Shown: positions 51,562-60,491 of the stretch, piece after piece
Layout: the number at the start of each line of letters is the position of its first letter
Position numbering within the stretch: position 1 is the stretch's first letter
Source: Streptomyces diastatochromogenes
GTDB lineage: Bacteria; Actinomycetota; Actinomycetes; Streptomycetales; Streptomycetaceae
Assembly (NCBI RefSeq): GCF_002242805.1
Contig: NZ_MCGQ01000026.1
Coordinates: 1 to 64,000 of the forward strand
Length of the DNA stretch: 64,000 nucleotides
Direction: 5' to 3'
Translations under genes and position numbers: made by a program
Notes under the pieces: model-generated
What the model was told of the DNA's origin: nothing
The model's input: only the letters and a program-made list of their open reading frames with translations
Databases searched by the model: none

Positions 51562-53601
51562 GTGCTGGTTGCCTTTGGCCGTCGGGTGCCGTGCCGTGTG
51601 CCGGGTCCAGAGCATTCCGACGCTGCATGGGCGGTGCCTGTGACACCGTCCAAGGAGCACGCGTCCCCAGCCGCGGAGACGGAGCAGTCGGATGAACAGC
51701 TGAAGTTCGTCGCCCAGGGGGACCGCCGCATCGAGGTCGGCAACGCGATCACTACGCGTTCCATGGCGCGGCGCCTGCCCCAGTTGATGCGCCGGGCTCT
51801 GGCACTTGGCTGGCAGGTCGACCGCCGCTCGGTGATCGCCTTGCTCGCGTGTGAGGCCGCGTCCGGAGTGCTGGAGGCGCTCGGGTTGCTTGCCACCACT
51901 GGGGTCATCAAGCCGGTGATCGCCTCCGGGGACTTCAGTGCGAATCAACTCCTCGACGCCGCTCCCTCGCTGACCGTTGTGGTCGGGGCCATCGGACTGC
52001 GTGCCCTGCTTGGCATCGCGAGCGCGGCGCTCTCGGCACGGCTAGCACCCAGGATCTCCCGCGAGGCCGAACTCAAACTGCTGGACGCCGCAACCCATGC
52101 GGAGCTGGCCGCGTATGACAACCCTGGGTACAACGACCGCTGGGACGCGGCCGACCGAGGGGTGGACGTATCTCGTGAGCTGCTCACACAATGCCAGTAC
52201 ATCCTCGCAGCGGTCGCCTCGCTGATCGCATCGTCCTGCGCCCTGACGGCTGTGCATCCGATCTTGCTTCCCCTGCTCATCCTTGCCGCACTCCCGAAGG
52301 GCCTGGCCAGCGTGCGGGCGGCACGCGTCACGTACATCGCCTCGCTGACCACCGCGAAGGACCGCCGCCTGCTGGGGATGCTGCGCTGGTACCTGGTCGA
52401 CAAGCAGACCGCGGCCCAGATCCGGTCCGGGACGATGGCCCACTTCCTGATCAGCAAGTACCGCGCCACTGGAGACCAGATCGACAAGACCACCGACCAA
52501 GCCACGTTGCGGAGCGCCAAGATCTCTCTGCTCGGCGGCGCTGCAGGGGGCTTCGCCAGTGCCGTGGTCTGGGCGGCGCTGGGTGCGCTCGTAGTTGCTG
52601 GTCATATCTCCGTTGCCGCCTTGGGCACGGCGTTCCTCGCCTTGAGCCGAGTCAGCACCAGCCTCGACGGGATCATCGGCTACGGAGCCCAGCTCTTCCG
52701 CACTGGCATGTACCTGGACGACTGGGCCGACTTCATCGACGAAGCCGGCGGTCACCGCATCAACCGCGGCCCCGAGGTCCCCACCGGGCCCGAGATCGTA
52801 TCCGCGGACAGCATCACGTTCCGATACCCGAACGCAGACCGTCCTGCCCTCGACGGCGTGTCCGTCGCAGTCCGGCGCGGCGAGATCTTGGCTCTGGTGG
52901 GCGAGAACGGATCAGGCAAGACGACGCTGAGCAAGCTCCTGTCGACGTTGTACCTTCCCGATGACGGAACGATCACCTGGGACGGCACCGACACGCGGAA
53001 CATCGACGCGTCTGCCGCCTGGTCGCGGATCGCCGTGGTTCCGCAGGACTTCGCATGCTGGCCACTCTCGGCACGGGAGAACATCACCCTGGGCCAGCCC
53101 ACCCCCGAAGGGGATGAAGCCGTCCTCGCCGCCGCTCGGGCAGCTGGCGCCGACGAAGTCGTTGAAGAGCTTCGCAGCGGCCTGAACACGCTCCTCGCCA
53201 AGGAATGGTGGGGCGGGCAGGAACTGTCCGGCGGGCAGTGGCAGCGCATGGCGATCGCGCGGGCCTTCCACAGGCCAGCCGGACTACTGGTCTTGGACGA
53301 GCCGACGGCCGCGCTCGATCCGAGGGCCGAGCATCGCATCTTCGCGGGTTTGCGCCGTCACGCCGCCGATCGTGCTGTCGTTCTCGTCACCCACCGGCTC
53401 ACCAACGTTGCGATCGCCGACCGCATCGTGGTCCTCAACAAGGGCAGGGTCATCCAGCATGGCAGCTTCGCTGAGCTGCTGGCTGACCGTAGCGGCTTGT
53501 TCCGGGAGCTGTGGGATCTGCAGAACGAGCGGACGGGCCAGGTTCCCGCGCCTGGGTCGTCCAATCACGGTGTGGCGCCCAACCAGCATGCCCTGTTTTA
53601 A
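51562..53601 (+). CDS. ABC transporter, fused membrane and ATPase domains
   Basis: A half-transporter of up to 679 aa. Membrane helices run from about residue 85 to 370 ('ACEAASGVLEALGLLATTG', 'ILAAVASLIASSCALTAV', 'GFASAVVWAALGALVVAG'). The ATPase has Walker A 'GENGSGKTT', Q-loop 'VVPQDFACW', signature 'ELSGGQWQRMAI', Walker B 'LLVLDEPTAALD' and switch His 'VLVTHRL'. It probably acts as an exporter homodimer. The start is uncertain: GTG 51562, 51634 or 51640, or ATG 51763, all keep the whole membrane part. In this kinase/methyltransferase cluster it could export a modified small product or peptide. Confidence 0.9.
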   Translation: MLVAFGRRVPCRVPGPEHSDAAWAVPVTPSKEHASPAAETEQSDEQLKFVAQGDRRIEVGNAITTRSMARRLPQLMRRALALGWQVDRRSVIALLACEAASGVLEALGLLATTGVIKPVIASGDFSANQLLDAAPSLTVVVGAIGLRALLGIASAALSARLAPRISREAELKLLDAATHAELAAYDNPGYNDRWDAADRGVDVSRELLTQCQYILAAVASLIASSCALTAVHPILLPLLILAALPKGLASVRAARVTYIASLTTAKDRRLLGMLRWYLVDKQTAAQIRSGTMAHFLISKYRATGDQIDKTTDQATLRSAKISLLGGAAGGFASAVVWAALGALVVAGHISVAALGTAFLALSRVSTSLDGIIGYGAQLFRTGMYLDDWADFIDEAGGHRINRGPEVPTGPEIVSADSITFRYPNADRPALDGVSVAVRRGEILALVGENGSGKTTLSKLLSTLYLPDDGTITWDGTDTRNIDASAAWSRIAVVPQDFACWPLSARENITLGQPTPEGDEAVLAAARAAGADEVVEELRSGLNTLLAKEWWGGQELSGGQWQRMAIARAFHRPAGLLVLDEPTAALDPRAEHRIFAGLRRHAADRAVVLVTHRLTNVAIADRIVVLNKGRVIQHGSFAELLADRSGLFRELWDLQNERTGQVPAPGSSNHGVAPNQHALF

Positions 53602-53625
53602 CCCCTCAGTGGAGTGAGAGGAGAC

Positions 53626-54507
53626 ATGACACAGACCGCCATACCAGCCGAGGCTGCGGACTGGGCCAGAGGGCACGTGGGGAGGCATGCCGCCTGGGCG
53701 CTCCCCGCCGATCTCGGCGGCACCCAGGCGTGGCGCATGTCCTCGCCCCAAGGACTCATCGACCTCCGCATCACGTGCACCGATGAGGACTTCCGTCGAG
53801 AGATCTATGCACACCGCAACGCCATCGGCCGTCTCGGCCGCAGCCACGGCCCACGACTGCTCGCCAGCGAGCCAAGACTCAGGAGCTTGCTGACGGTGCA
53901 GCCAAGGGCATGGCGCGTGGACAACGCAAACCTTCAACTACTGCCCCGAGTTCACGAGGACGTGGGTCAACTACTGCGAGTGCTGCACGACAGTGCTGGT
54001 CGCACTGGTGAAGCGCGCATGCAGGCGACGCGGGCCACAGTGCGCTCCGTACACCGAAGCCGAACCATGATCGCCAACCTCGGCGGAATGATGACTCCGT
54101 CGCAGGGCGATGCCGTTCAGCGATCTGTGTCTCTCGTGCTGGAACACGTACGGGAACTGCCTGTTGCGTTCTGCCATGGCACGTTCGGCCCCTCGAACTG
54201 GGAATGGCAGAGCCAGTCCCAGAGCCTGTCCTTCACGGGGTTCGGCCGGTCTCAGATCATGGCTGCCGTGATTGACCTCGCGCGGCCGGCACTGTTGTGG
54301 GTCAAGCACCCAATCCTGCGGGACTGGTTCTTAAAGGGTTATGGCCGCGACCTCTCGGAACTCGAGCTATTCGTTCTCGGGCACGCATCCGTGCTCGCTT
54401 CTGGCGAGGACTTGTTCCACGCGACGCAGTCGCGAAACGCCGAGTCGATCTCGAAGGCAGCCGCCGCCCTACGCCGGGCTGTTGACCGCATCGAGACGGT
54501 GCCATAG
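53626..54507 (+). CDS. APH-like protein with degenerate catalytic loop
   Basis: A 293-aa protein whose fold resembles its APH neighbours. The catalytic loop reads 'AFCHGTFGPSNWEW', with Thr in place of the catalytic Asp, and the metal site is reduced to 'MAAVIDLARPALLW'. It is therefore probably a pseudokinase or binding protein. ATG 53626 follows GAGAGGAGA, 24 bp after the ABC transporter gene. A similar arrangement of active and inactive kinases in one cluster suggests a regulatory or substrate-holding role. Confidence 0.7.
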   Translation: MTQTAIPAEAADWARGHVGRHAAWALPADLGGTQAWRMSSPQGLIDLRITCTDEDFRREIYAHRNAIGRLGRSHGPRLLASEPRLRSLLTVQPRAWRVDNANLQLLPRVHEDVGQLLRVLHDSAGRTGEARMQATRATVRSVHRSRTMIANLGGMMTPSQGDAVQRSVSLVLEHVRELPVAFCHGTFGPSNWEWQSQSQSLSFTGFGRSQIMAAVIDLARPALLWVKHPILRDWFLKGYGRDLSELELFVLGHASVLASGEDLFHATQSRNAESISKAAAALRRAVDRIETVP

Positions 54508-54635
54508 CGAGCGTCCGGACGAGCTGCCCAGGCAGGGTCCCGGTTCGCCCCACTCACCGTCGGAGCACCGTAACCGTCACGTACGCAAGGCACCTCCGAC
54601 GCGGTGGTGCCACCCCAAGGAGGAGGGATGTCGTA

Positions 54636-55292
54636 ATGGAGCGGTTCACACCGTGCTTCCAGGGCAGGCCATGGGCGGACGGGATGGAGGTCATTCATGC
54701 GTACCTGCTGCCGCAGGCCGGCGTCGACGAAGAACTGCTTGCCCTCGCGCATGCCTGCCGTCCCGCGCTGCTGGACTACCCCATCGACCCGGCGTACCCC
54801 GCGCAGGCGGCTGATCCCGGAGAGTTGCACGTGACGATCGAGATGGTCGCTGACGCCCCTACTGCCGAGATCAGCCGGAATGAGCAGCAGGCCCTGATCG
54901 AAGCCCTCCACGGGGAGTTGGCCGACGTGGAGCGGTTCGAGACCGAGGTCGGTCCGCCGATCGGCAACCGTGCGGGCGCGCTCCTGGACGTGTGGCCCGA
55001 CGCCCAAGCCGTTGCGCTCCAGGGGCGGGTACGCGCGGCCATCCGTACAGCCCGCGGGGCCGCCGCGCTGCAACATGACGGCGGCCGGCTCCACATGTCT
55101 CTCGGATACAGCTACGACTCGGCCAACTCTGATTCCCTCAACAGTCGGCTGCGCGCCATCACTCCGCGCCGGGCACCGCTGCAGGTTGACATCGTGCACC
55201 TGCTGAATGTCCGCTTCGCGATTAACAGGGATACCGGCGGCTGGCGCCTGACCTGGGAGCCGCTCGCTGCCATCCCGCTAGGAGGCAACTGA
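54636..55292 (+). CDS. 2H phosphoesterase (2'-5' RNA ligase-like)
   Basis: A 218-aa protein with two H-x-(T/S)-x motifs, 'ELHVTIEM' near residue 66 and 'RLHMSLGY' near residue 151. Their spacing fits the 2H superfamily of RNA ligases and cyclic phosphodiesterases. A strong RBS (AAGGAGGAGG at 54618-54627) precedes ATG 54636. It is the last gene of the cluster, 129 bp after the pseudokinase gene. Family members cut 2',3'-cyclic or 2'-5' phosphates; the substrate here is unknown. Confidence 0.75.
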   Translation: MERFTPCFQGRPWADGMEVIHAYLLPQAGVDEELLALAHACRPALLDYPIDPAYPAQAADPGELHVTIEMVADAPTAEISRNEQQALIEALHGELADVERFETEVGPPIGNRAGALLDVWPDAQAVALQGRVRAAIRTARGAAALQHDGGRLHMSLGYSYDSANSDSLNSRLRAITPRRAPLQVDIVHLLNVRFAINRDTGGWRLTWEPLAAIPLGGN

Positions 55293-55427
55293 TCCCGGTC
55301 GGCCTGCGACCTAGAGGAAGGAGGGCTGTCCGCCCTGCTCGGCGAGCAGCGAGATTCGGAAGCCTCTGGCTAATTCGGCCGGTCGCGCTCGTCATTGGTG
55401 GGCAGCTCCGTGAACCGGGGCGCCGGG

Positions 55428-56441
55428 TCAGCGCTCGGGCTTGGGGGGCCGCTGCATCAGCGCGGCCGCGGCCTGGGCGAGGGTGACCTTCTCGTGCAGC
55501 AGGGCGGAGATGACTTCCGTGATCGGCATCTCGACGTCGTGGGCGTGGGCCAGGGCGAGGATCGCCTCCGCGCTCTTAACGCCTTCGGTGGTCTGCCGGG
55601 TGGCGGCCGTCGCCTCCTCGACGCTCAGGCCCCGGCCGAGGTGGGTGCCGAAGGTGCGGTTGCGGGAGAGCGGGGAGGAGCAGGTGGCCACCAGGTCGCC
55701 CAGGCCGGACAGGCCGGCGAGGGTGGCCGGGTGGGCGCCCATGGCGGTGGCCAGCCTGGTGGTCTCCGCCAGGCCGCGGGTGATGAGCATGGCCGTCGCG
55801 TTGTTGCCCAGGCCCATGCCGGTGGCGATGCCGACCGCGAGGGCGATGACGTTCTTCACCGCGCCGCCCAGCTCGCAGCCGGTCACGTCGGTGCTGGTGT
55901 AGGGACGGAAGTAGCCGGTGTGGCACGCCTTTTGGAAGCGGTGGGCGGCGTCCTCGTCCAGGCAGGCGACGGTGGCGGCGGCGGGGTGACCCTCCATGAT
56001 CTCGCGCGCCAGGTTCGGGCCGGACAGCACTGCGACCCGGTCCGCGCTCACGCCGGTCACATCGGTGATGATCTGGCTCGCCCGCTGCCCGCTGCTCTGC
56101 TCGATGCCCTTCATCAGAGACACGATCACGGTGCCGTCTCCGATGTGCGGTGCCCACGCGGCGAGGTTGGTCCGCAGGGTCTGTGCGGGGATGGAGAGCA
56201 CCAGGAAGTCCGCGCCGTCCAGTGCGGCTGCCGGGTCGGTCGTCGCGGTCAGGGCGGCGGGCAGCTCGATGTCCGGGAAGTAGCTGGGGTTGCGGTGCTG
56301 TGTGTTGATCGCGTCGGCGATCTCATCTCGGCGGGCGTGCGCGATGACGTCGGTGCCCGAGTCGGCCAGGATCTTGGCGATGGCGGTTCCCCAGGACCCG
56401 GCCGAGAACACCGCCGCACGGGCAACACGGTGCTGGCTCAC
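55428..56441 (-). CDS. gpsA: NAD(P)-dependent glycerol-3-phosphate dehydrogenase
   Basis: A 337-aa enzyme that reduces dihydroxyacetone phosphate to sn-glycerol 3-phosphate for phospholipid synthesis. The NAD-binding start is 'AVFSAGSWGTAIAKILADSG', with Ser where the first Gly of GxGxxG usually stands. The substrate region has 'GGAVKNVIALAVGIATG', 'GLGNNATAMLITRG' and 'LSGLGDLVATC'. The likely start is GTG 56441 ('SQHRVARAAVF'). In Streptomyces the housekeeping gpsA normally lies in another context, so this may be a second copy carried by the accessory region. It has no obvious operon partners. Confidence 0.88.
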   Translation of the reverse strand: MSQHRVARAAVFSAGSWGTAIAKILADSGTDVIAHARRDEIADAINTQHRNPSYFPDIELPAALTATTDPAAALDGADFLVLSIPAQTLRTNLAAWAPHIGDGTVIVSLMKGIEQSSGQRASQIITDVTGVSADRVAVLSGPNLAREIMEGHPAAATVACLDEDAAHRFQKACHTGYFRPYTSTDVTGCELGGAVKNVIALAVGIATGMGLGNNATAMLITRGLAETTRLATAMGAHPATLAGLSGLGDLVATCSSPLSRNRTFGTHLGRGLSVEEATAATRQTTEGVKSAEAILALAHAHDVEMPITEVISALLHEKVTLAQAAAALMQRPPKPER

Positions 56442-56486
56442 TGTGGGGTCCTCCGTTCGGGCGTGGGCCCGTCGCAGGGACAACAA

Positions 56487-57429
56487 CCGGGCCCGGACAT
56501 CGTATCGGCCGCGCCGGGCCCTGCCGGGAGGTTGCGGGGCGCCGCAGGGTCAGCAGGAGCGCGCGGCGGCCCGGCAGCGCGGGCAGCACCTGATGCGCCT
56601 CGCACAGCATGTTCTGTGCATCCGGAGCGACAAATGAAGGGTGTTTGGTGCCGACGCCTACCCAAGGAAGAGCGTCTCGCGATCGACGTACATTTCCCGG
56701 TGCGGGAGCGGCGGCACCACGTCACCGGCAGCTCCATTGCGGTGGCTCGTGAGTTGAGTTCGCCCACGGCAGACCAGAAAGATCGCCGAAGGACTGGAAC
56801 CCGTTCGGAGGCCATGTCAACGTACAACACGCCCGGAAGTACACGGCCGGACAACAGTCCTATGAGGCAGCTATTGAGGAGGCCGAAGCTTCGAAGCAAA
56901 CGCTCGCACCCGCACAGTCGGCGGCGGGTTCCTGGTGGCTGCACAGGGATTGCTGGGTCTCGGCCCGAGGTTCGACCGGCGGGGCAACGCGCCACGAGCA
57001 CGGCGTAAGTGCGCAACATAGACCGGGATCGCCGGTTAGGCAAACCGGCCATTGTGAGGACCATTGAGGGTGTTCGCATCCGGCTGTGCTTGGCGGTGGA
57101 GCCGTGCGGACAAAGGGGATTGGCGGTTTCGAGCCGACGCAGGTCCGCGTGGCAGACCTCCGCTCTGAGACATACAGCGTCTCTTCGCTGAGCAGCGCGC
57201 AGGGTTCAGCAACTCCAGACCGCCGATCCGTTGGCTATGTCGAGTCATCTTCCCCGTAGCCCCCTTTCATGCGCCGATCCGTGGTCCCCCTGCACATCTT
57301 GAGCTCTCGTTCAAGGTGGTCGGTAGCCCGCCTGCTGGCCCACAAGGGTCCTTTGTGGGCGACCGGTGGGTGAGGACCGGATCTCAGCGCACCCGATGCC
57401 CCCTCCTCACATGTCACAGAGAACCTTTC
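56487..57429. other. Gene-poor stretch before the excisionase gene
   Basis: About 940 bp without a convincing gene. A protein-like piece on the plus strand at about 56820-56960 ('ARKYTAGQQSYEAAIEEAEA') may be a decayed fragment. The region should contain the promoter of the excisionase/integrase unit; nothing else is recognised. Confidence 0.35.
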
Positions 57430-57735
57430 ATGCCTGCACAACCGATGTCCGCTCGCTCCATCGTTCCCGCGCCAACTCCGCGCACGGCCTTTCTCAACGT
57501 GAAGGGCGCCGCTGAGTACCTTGGCCTTTCACCACACACGCTTTACGTCTGGCGGCACCGGCGGCAGGGACCGCCGAGCTTCCGCATGGGGCCACGCGGT
57601 CGCGTCATGTACCGGCTGGAAGCTGTGGATGCCTGGATCCGCGAACAAGAACAGGCCGACTCCCGCTCCAACACGGTCCTTAGCCCGCTGAGCGCCACTC
57701 CGCAATATCGGTCCAGTCGCACGCCCAGCATTTGA
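57430..57735 (+). CDS. xis: Excisionase-like helix-turn-helix protein
   Basis: A 101-aa protein with a MerR/excisionase-type winged helix: 'FLNVKGAAEYLGLSPHTLYV' and 'WRHRRQGPPSFRMGPRGRVMY', then 'RLEAVDAWIREQE'. Such proteins bind next to attachment sites and direct excision. It starts at ATG 57430 and lies 53 bp before the integrase gene on the same strand, the usual order of actinobacterial integrative elements. Confidence 0.8.
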   Translation: MPAQPMSARSIVPAPTPRTAFLNVKGAAEYLGLSPHTLYVWRHRRQGPPSFRMGPRGRVMYRLEAVDAWIREQEQADSRSNTVLSPLSATPQYRSSRTPSI

Positions 57736-57788
57736 CGCGCCATGTGTCGTAGAGCGTCGTTGCCACCCCCGTCATCAAGGAGGCCCAT

Positions 57789-59180
57789 CTGGCTGGCTAC
57801 ATAGAAGATCGCTGGGTCAAGAAGAAAAAGGACCCCGTGACCGGAAAAAGGGAGAGAACCGCTCGCTACGGCAAGGGTAAGCGGTACAAGGTCGCCGGCA
57901 TACCTGGCGTCCGGGATCGCTCCTTCGACACCCTGGAGGACGCCAAGGCGTGGCTTCGTCGGGCAGCGACGGATGAGGAGCGGGGCGAGTTCGTAGACCC
58001 GCGTGACGGATCCATCACTTTGGCCGACTACATCACGATGCACTGGGCGCCGGGCAAGGGAGGTGTTCCGAAGACTCAGGACAACCAGGAGCGGAGAGTG
58101 CGCCTTCATATCGTTCCGCACCTGGGCGAGAGCCCGCTAAGAAACATCACGGCGGCGGATCTGCGTGCGTACATAGCGAAGTTGGAGGCCACTGTCTCCT
58201 CGGTCGACTACCGGCGCGGCATCCTGTCCGAGCTGTCCTCCATTCTGGAGGCGGCTGTCGATGACAAGCGGCTTGCCAGGAACCCCATGCACGCGAAGTC
58301 CGTGCGGTGGCCCAAGGCGTCACAAGAACGACGCGAGGCTTGGCCGTTGGAGAGGGCGCTGCGAGTACGAGACGTGATCAGCCCGCGAAACCGGATAGCC
58401 GTCGTAGTCGGCCTGGGGTGCGGACTCCGTCAGGGCGAGGTGTTCGGGCTGAGCCCGGAGGACATCGACTACGCGCGAGGCGTCCTCCACGTACGCCGCC
58501 AAATCCAGGCGATCAGGGGAAGGCTGTACTTCGCCCTGCCGAAGGGAGCCAAGACCCGTACCGTCGACATGCCCTCCTCGGTGGCTGAGGAGTTGAAGCG
58601 CCATGTCGAAGCGTTCCCACCAGTGGAGGTGGAGCTTCCGTGGGGGAAGCCGGGGGGGCAGGGGAGGAAGTTCTCCCTGCTGCTCACCACACGACTCGGC
58701 AACGCCGTCGCGGTGAACACGTGGAACACCTACACCTGGAAGCCCGCGTTGGCCGAGGCCGGAATCATCCCGCCGCGCGCCGAGGGAGCGAAACCCTGGC
58801 AGTGGGCGGCGGCCCCGAAGGACGGCTTCCACGTGCTGCGGCACACCTATGCCTCGATCATGCTGGAGGCGGGAGAGTCCGTCGTGACCTTGGCGCGGTG
58901 GCTCGGGCACTCCTCGCCCGCGATCACCCTCGGTTACTATGCTCACTTCATGCCGGAGGCCGGAAGCAAGGGGCGAACGGCCATTGACGGACTGCTGGGG
59001 AGACAGGGAAATCTGCATGCCGGTCAAAACTCCCCAGATTCTCCCCAGGGCCGCTTACGGGCGTTTCCCGCTACTGCGCTCCTCCGAAGTTGGTCGTGGA
59101 TTGCAAGGCTGAAGAGACGGATGGCCTGGGAAAATGTTGAAAGAGGTCACGGCGACCCGCTACATCACGCCCTTGCGTGA
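57789..59180 (+). CDS. int: Tyrosine recombinase/integrase
   Basis: A 463-aa site-specific recombinase. The N-terminal SAM-like core-binding domain covers about residues 60-165 ('TLADYITMHWAPGKG'). The catalytic residues are Arg in 'GCGLRQGEVFGL', His-x-x-Arg in 'FHVLRHTYASIML', His in 'WLGHSSPAITLGYYAHFM' and Tyr in the same segment. The start is probably CTG 57789: AAGGAGG (57777-57783) lies 5 nt upstream, and 'AGYIEDRWVKKKKDP' is the usual beginning of this family. GTG 57837 would lose 16 conserved residues. The C-terminus normally stops soon after 'NSPDSPQGR'; here it runs on 41 residues and overlaps the next gene by 47 bp. Confidence 0.9.
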   Translation: MAGYIEDRWVKKKKDPVTGKRERTARYGKGKRYKVAGIPGVRDRSFDTLEDAKAWLRRAATDEERGEFVDPRDGSITLADYITMHWAPGKGGVPKTQDNQERRVRLHIVPHLGESPLRNITAADLRAYIAKLEATVSSVDYRRGILSELSSILEAAVDDKRLARNPMHAKSVRWPKASQERREAWPLERALRVRDVISPRNRIAVVVGLGCGLRQGEVFGLSPEDIDYARGVLHVRRQIQAIRGRLYFALPKGAKTRTVDMPSSVAEELKRHVEAFPPVEVELPWGKPGGQGRKFSLLLTTRLGNAVAVNTWNTYTWKPALAEAGIIPPRAEGAKPWQWAAAPKDGFHVLRHTYASIMLEAGESVVTLARWLGHSSPAITLGYYAHFMPEAGSKGRTAIDGLLGRQGNLHAGQNSPDSPQGRLRAFPATALLRSWSWIARLKRRMAWENVERGHGDPLHHALA

Positions 59181-59898
59181 GGGCGGCTCGCTGCCGGGGC
59201 TCGTCGAGGCCGACGACTTCGGGACGTACGTCATGAAGTTCACCGGCGCGGGACAGGGCCGCAAGACACTGGTCGCCGAGGTCGTCTGCGGCGAACTCGC
59301 CCGCCGGCTCGGGTTCCGGATGCCCCGCCTGGTCACCGTCGAGCTGGACTCCGTCCTGGGGCTCGGCGAGCCCGAGCAGCAGGTGCAGGAGCTGCTGCGG
59401 TCCAGCGGAGGCACCAACCTCGGCATGGACTTCCTCTCCGGCGCCCTCGGTTACGACCCGCTCGCCTTCCCGGTGAGCCCGGAGGAGGCCGGGCGGATCG
59501 TCTGGTTCGACGCGCTGATCAACAACGTGGACCGCTCCTGGCGCAACCCCAACCTCCTCGTGCACCGCGGCGAGCTGTGGCTCATCGACCACGGCGCCAC
59601 GATGATCTGGCACCACAACTGGCCCTCCGCCGAGGCCTCCGCGGCCCGCCCCTACGACGCCTCCGACCACGCCCTCGCCCGGTTCGCCCCGGCCGTGACC
59701 GCCGCAGCGGCCGAGCTGGCCCCCAAGGTCACCGAGGACCTCCTCGCCGAGGTCACCGCCGAGATCCCCGACGCCTGGCTGGCCGGCGAGCCAGGCTTCG
59801 ACACCCCCGACGACCTGCGGCGGGCCTACACGCGGCCCCTGCTCGCCCGGGCGGCCGTCGTCGCCGAGCGCATCACCGGTATCGAGGAGGGCAAGTGA
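59134..59898 (+). CDS. HipA-like kinase
   Basis: A 254-aa protein of the HipA/PI3-4-kinase-like fold. 'YVMKFTGAGQGRKTLVAEVV' carries the ATP Lys, 'NNVDRSWRNPNLLVH' the catalytic N-x-D-R-x4-N-like loop and 'LWLIDHGATMIW' the metal Asp. It is short compared with HipA toxins and has no HipB antitoxin beside it. It looks like a conserved Streptomyces chromosomal gene. It overlaps the integrase run-on at its 5' end (ATG 59134) and the DUF3037 gene at its 3' end (GTGA). Confidence 0.8.
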   Translation: MLKEVTATRYITPLREGGSLPGLVEADDFGTYVMKFTGAGQGRKTLVAEVVCGELARRLGFRMPRLVTVELDSVLGLGEPEQQVQELLRSSGGTNLGMDFLSGALGYDPLAFPVSPEEAGRIVWFDALINNVDRSWRNPNLLVHRGELWLIDHGATMIWHHNWPSAEASAARPYDASDHALARFAPAVTAAAAELAPKVTEDLLAEVTAEIPDAWLAGEPGFDTPDDLRRAYTRPLLARAAVVAERITGIEEGK

Positions 59899-60344
59899 GC
59901 GAGACCCACATTCACATGGCCGGCCATGTGGCCGAGCGCCACATCACCCGGGCGGGCCAGGGCGGCGACCGGGACGTGTTCGAGTACGCCCTGCTGCGGG
60001 TCGTACCCCGCGTGGAGCGCGGCGAGTGCATCAACGCGGGCGTGGTCGTCTACTGCCGGGCCCAGGCCTACGTCGGCGCGCGCACCCATCTCGACGAGGC
60101 CCGGCTGCTCGCCCTCGACCCGGCGGCCGACGTGGCCGGGGTGCGGGCCGCGCTCGGTGCCGTCGAGCGCCACTGCGCGGGCGGCGAGGAGGCCGGACAG
60201 GCGGCCGGCGACGACGCGGGGCGCCGCTACCGCTGGCTGGTCGCGCCCCGCTCCACCATCGTTCAGCCCGGCCCCGTGCACACCGGACTGACCGCCGATC
60301 CGGCGGCCGAAACCGAGCGCCTGCTGGACCTCCTGGTGAGGTAA
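59895..60344 (+). CDS. DUF3037 protein
   Basis: A 149-aa protein with the DUF3037 signature 'FEYALLRVVPRVERGECINAGVVVYC', then 'ARLLALDP' and 'YRWLVAPRSTIVQPGPVHTGL'. GTG 59895 overlaps the HipA-like gene's stop by 4 bp. HipA-like and DUF3037 genes are regularly paired in bacteria, which suggests a shared function; the biochemistry is unknown. Confidence 0.85.
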   Translation: MSETHIHMAGHVAERHITRAGQGGDRDVFEYALLRVVPRVERGECINAGVVVYCRAQAYVGARTHLDEARLLALDPAADVAGVRAALGAVERHCAGGEEAGQAAGDDAGRRYRWLVAPRSTIVQPGPVHTGLTADPAAETERLLDLLVR

Positions 60345-60355
60345 TGGATCACACC

Positions 60356-60397
60356 ACCCGGTGTCCCGTTGACACCGGGTGCCAGGGCTTCTAGCGT
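60356..60397 (+). promoter_or_regulatory. fabG promoter overlapped by a palindrome
   Basis: TTGACA (60369-60374) and TAGCGT (60392-60397) are separated by 17 bp, a good sigma-70-type promoter. A perfect 10-bp inverted repeat, ACCCGGTGTC (60356-60365) and GACACCGGGT (60371-60380), covers the -35 box. This suits a repressor operator, or possibly a terminator for the gene before. Confidence 0.65.
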
Positions 60398-60439
60398 CAC
60401 GGGTGCTGAAGGTACTAAGCGGTCGCTCACCGCACCAGG

Positions 60440-60474
60440 CAGGTTCTCTCAAGAGCCAGACAGGTTCTCTCAAG
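60440..60474 (+). repeat. Direct repeat in the fabG leader
   Basis: CAGGTTCTCTCAAG occurs at 60440-60453 and again at 60461-60474, a 21-bp period, i.e. two helical turns. It lies between the promoter and the fabG start and could be a binding site for a regulator. Confidence 0.6.
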
Positions 60475-60491
60475 GGCGAGGAGAAGCACCA

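Noticed and set aside
55395..57008. A 537-codon plus-strand frame opposite gpsA
   Set aside because: It is Gly/Ala/Val-rich low complexity typical of antisense frames. gpsA on the other strand is certain.
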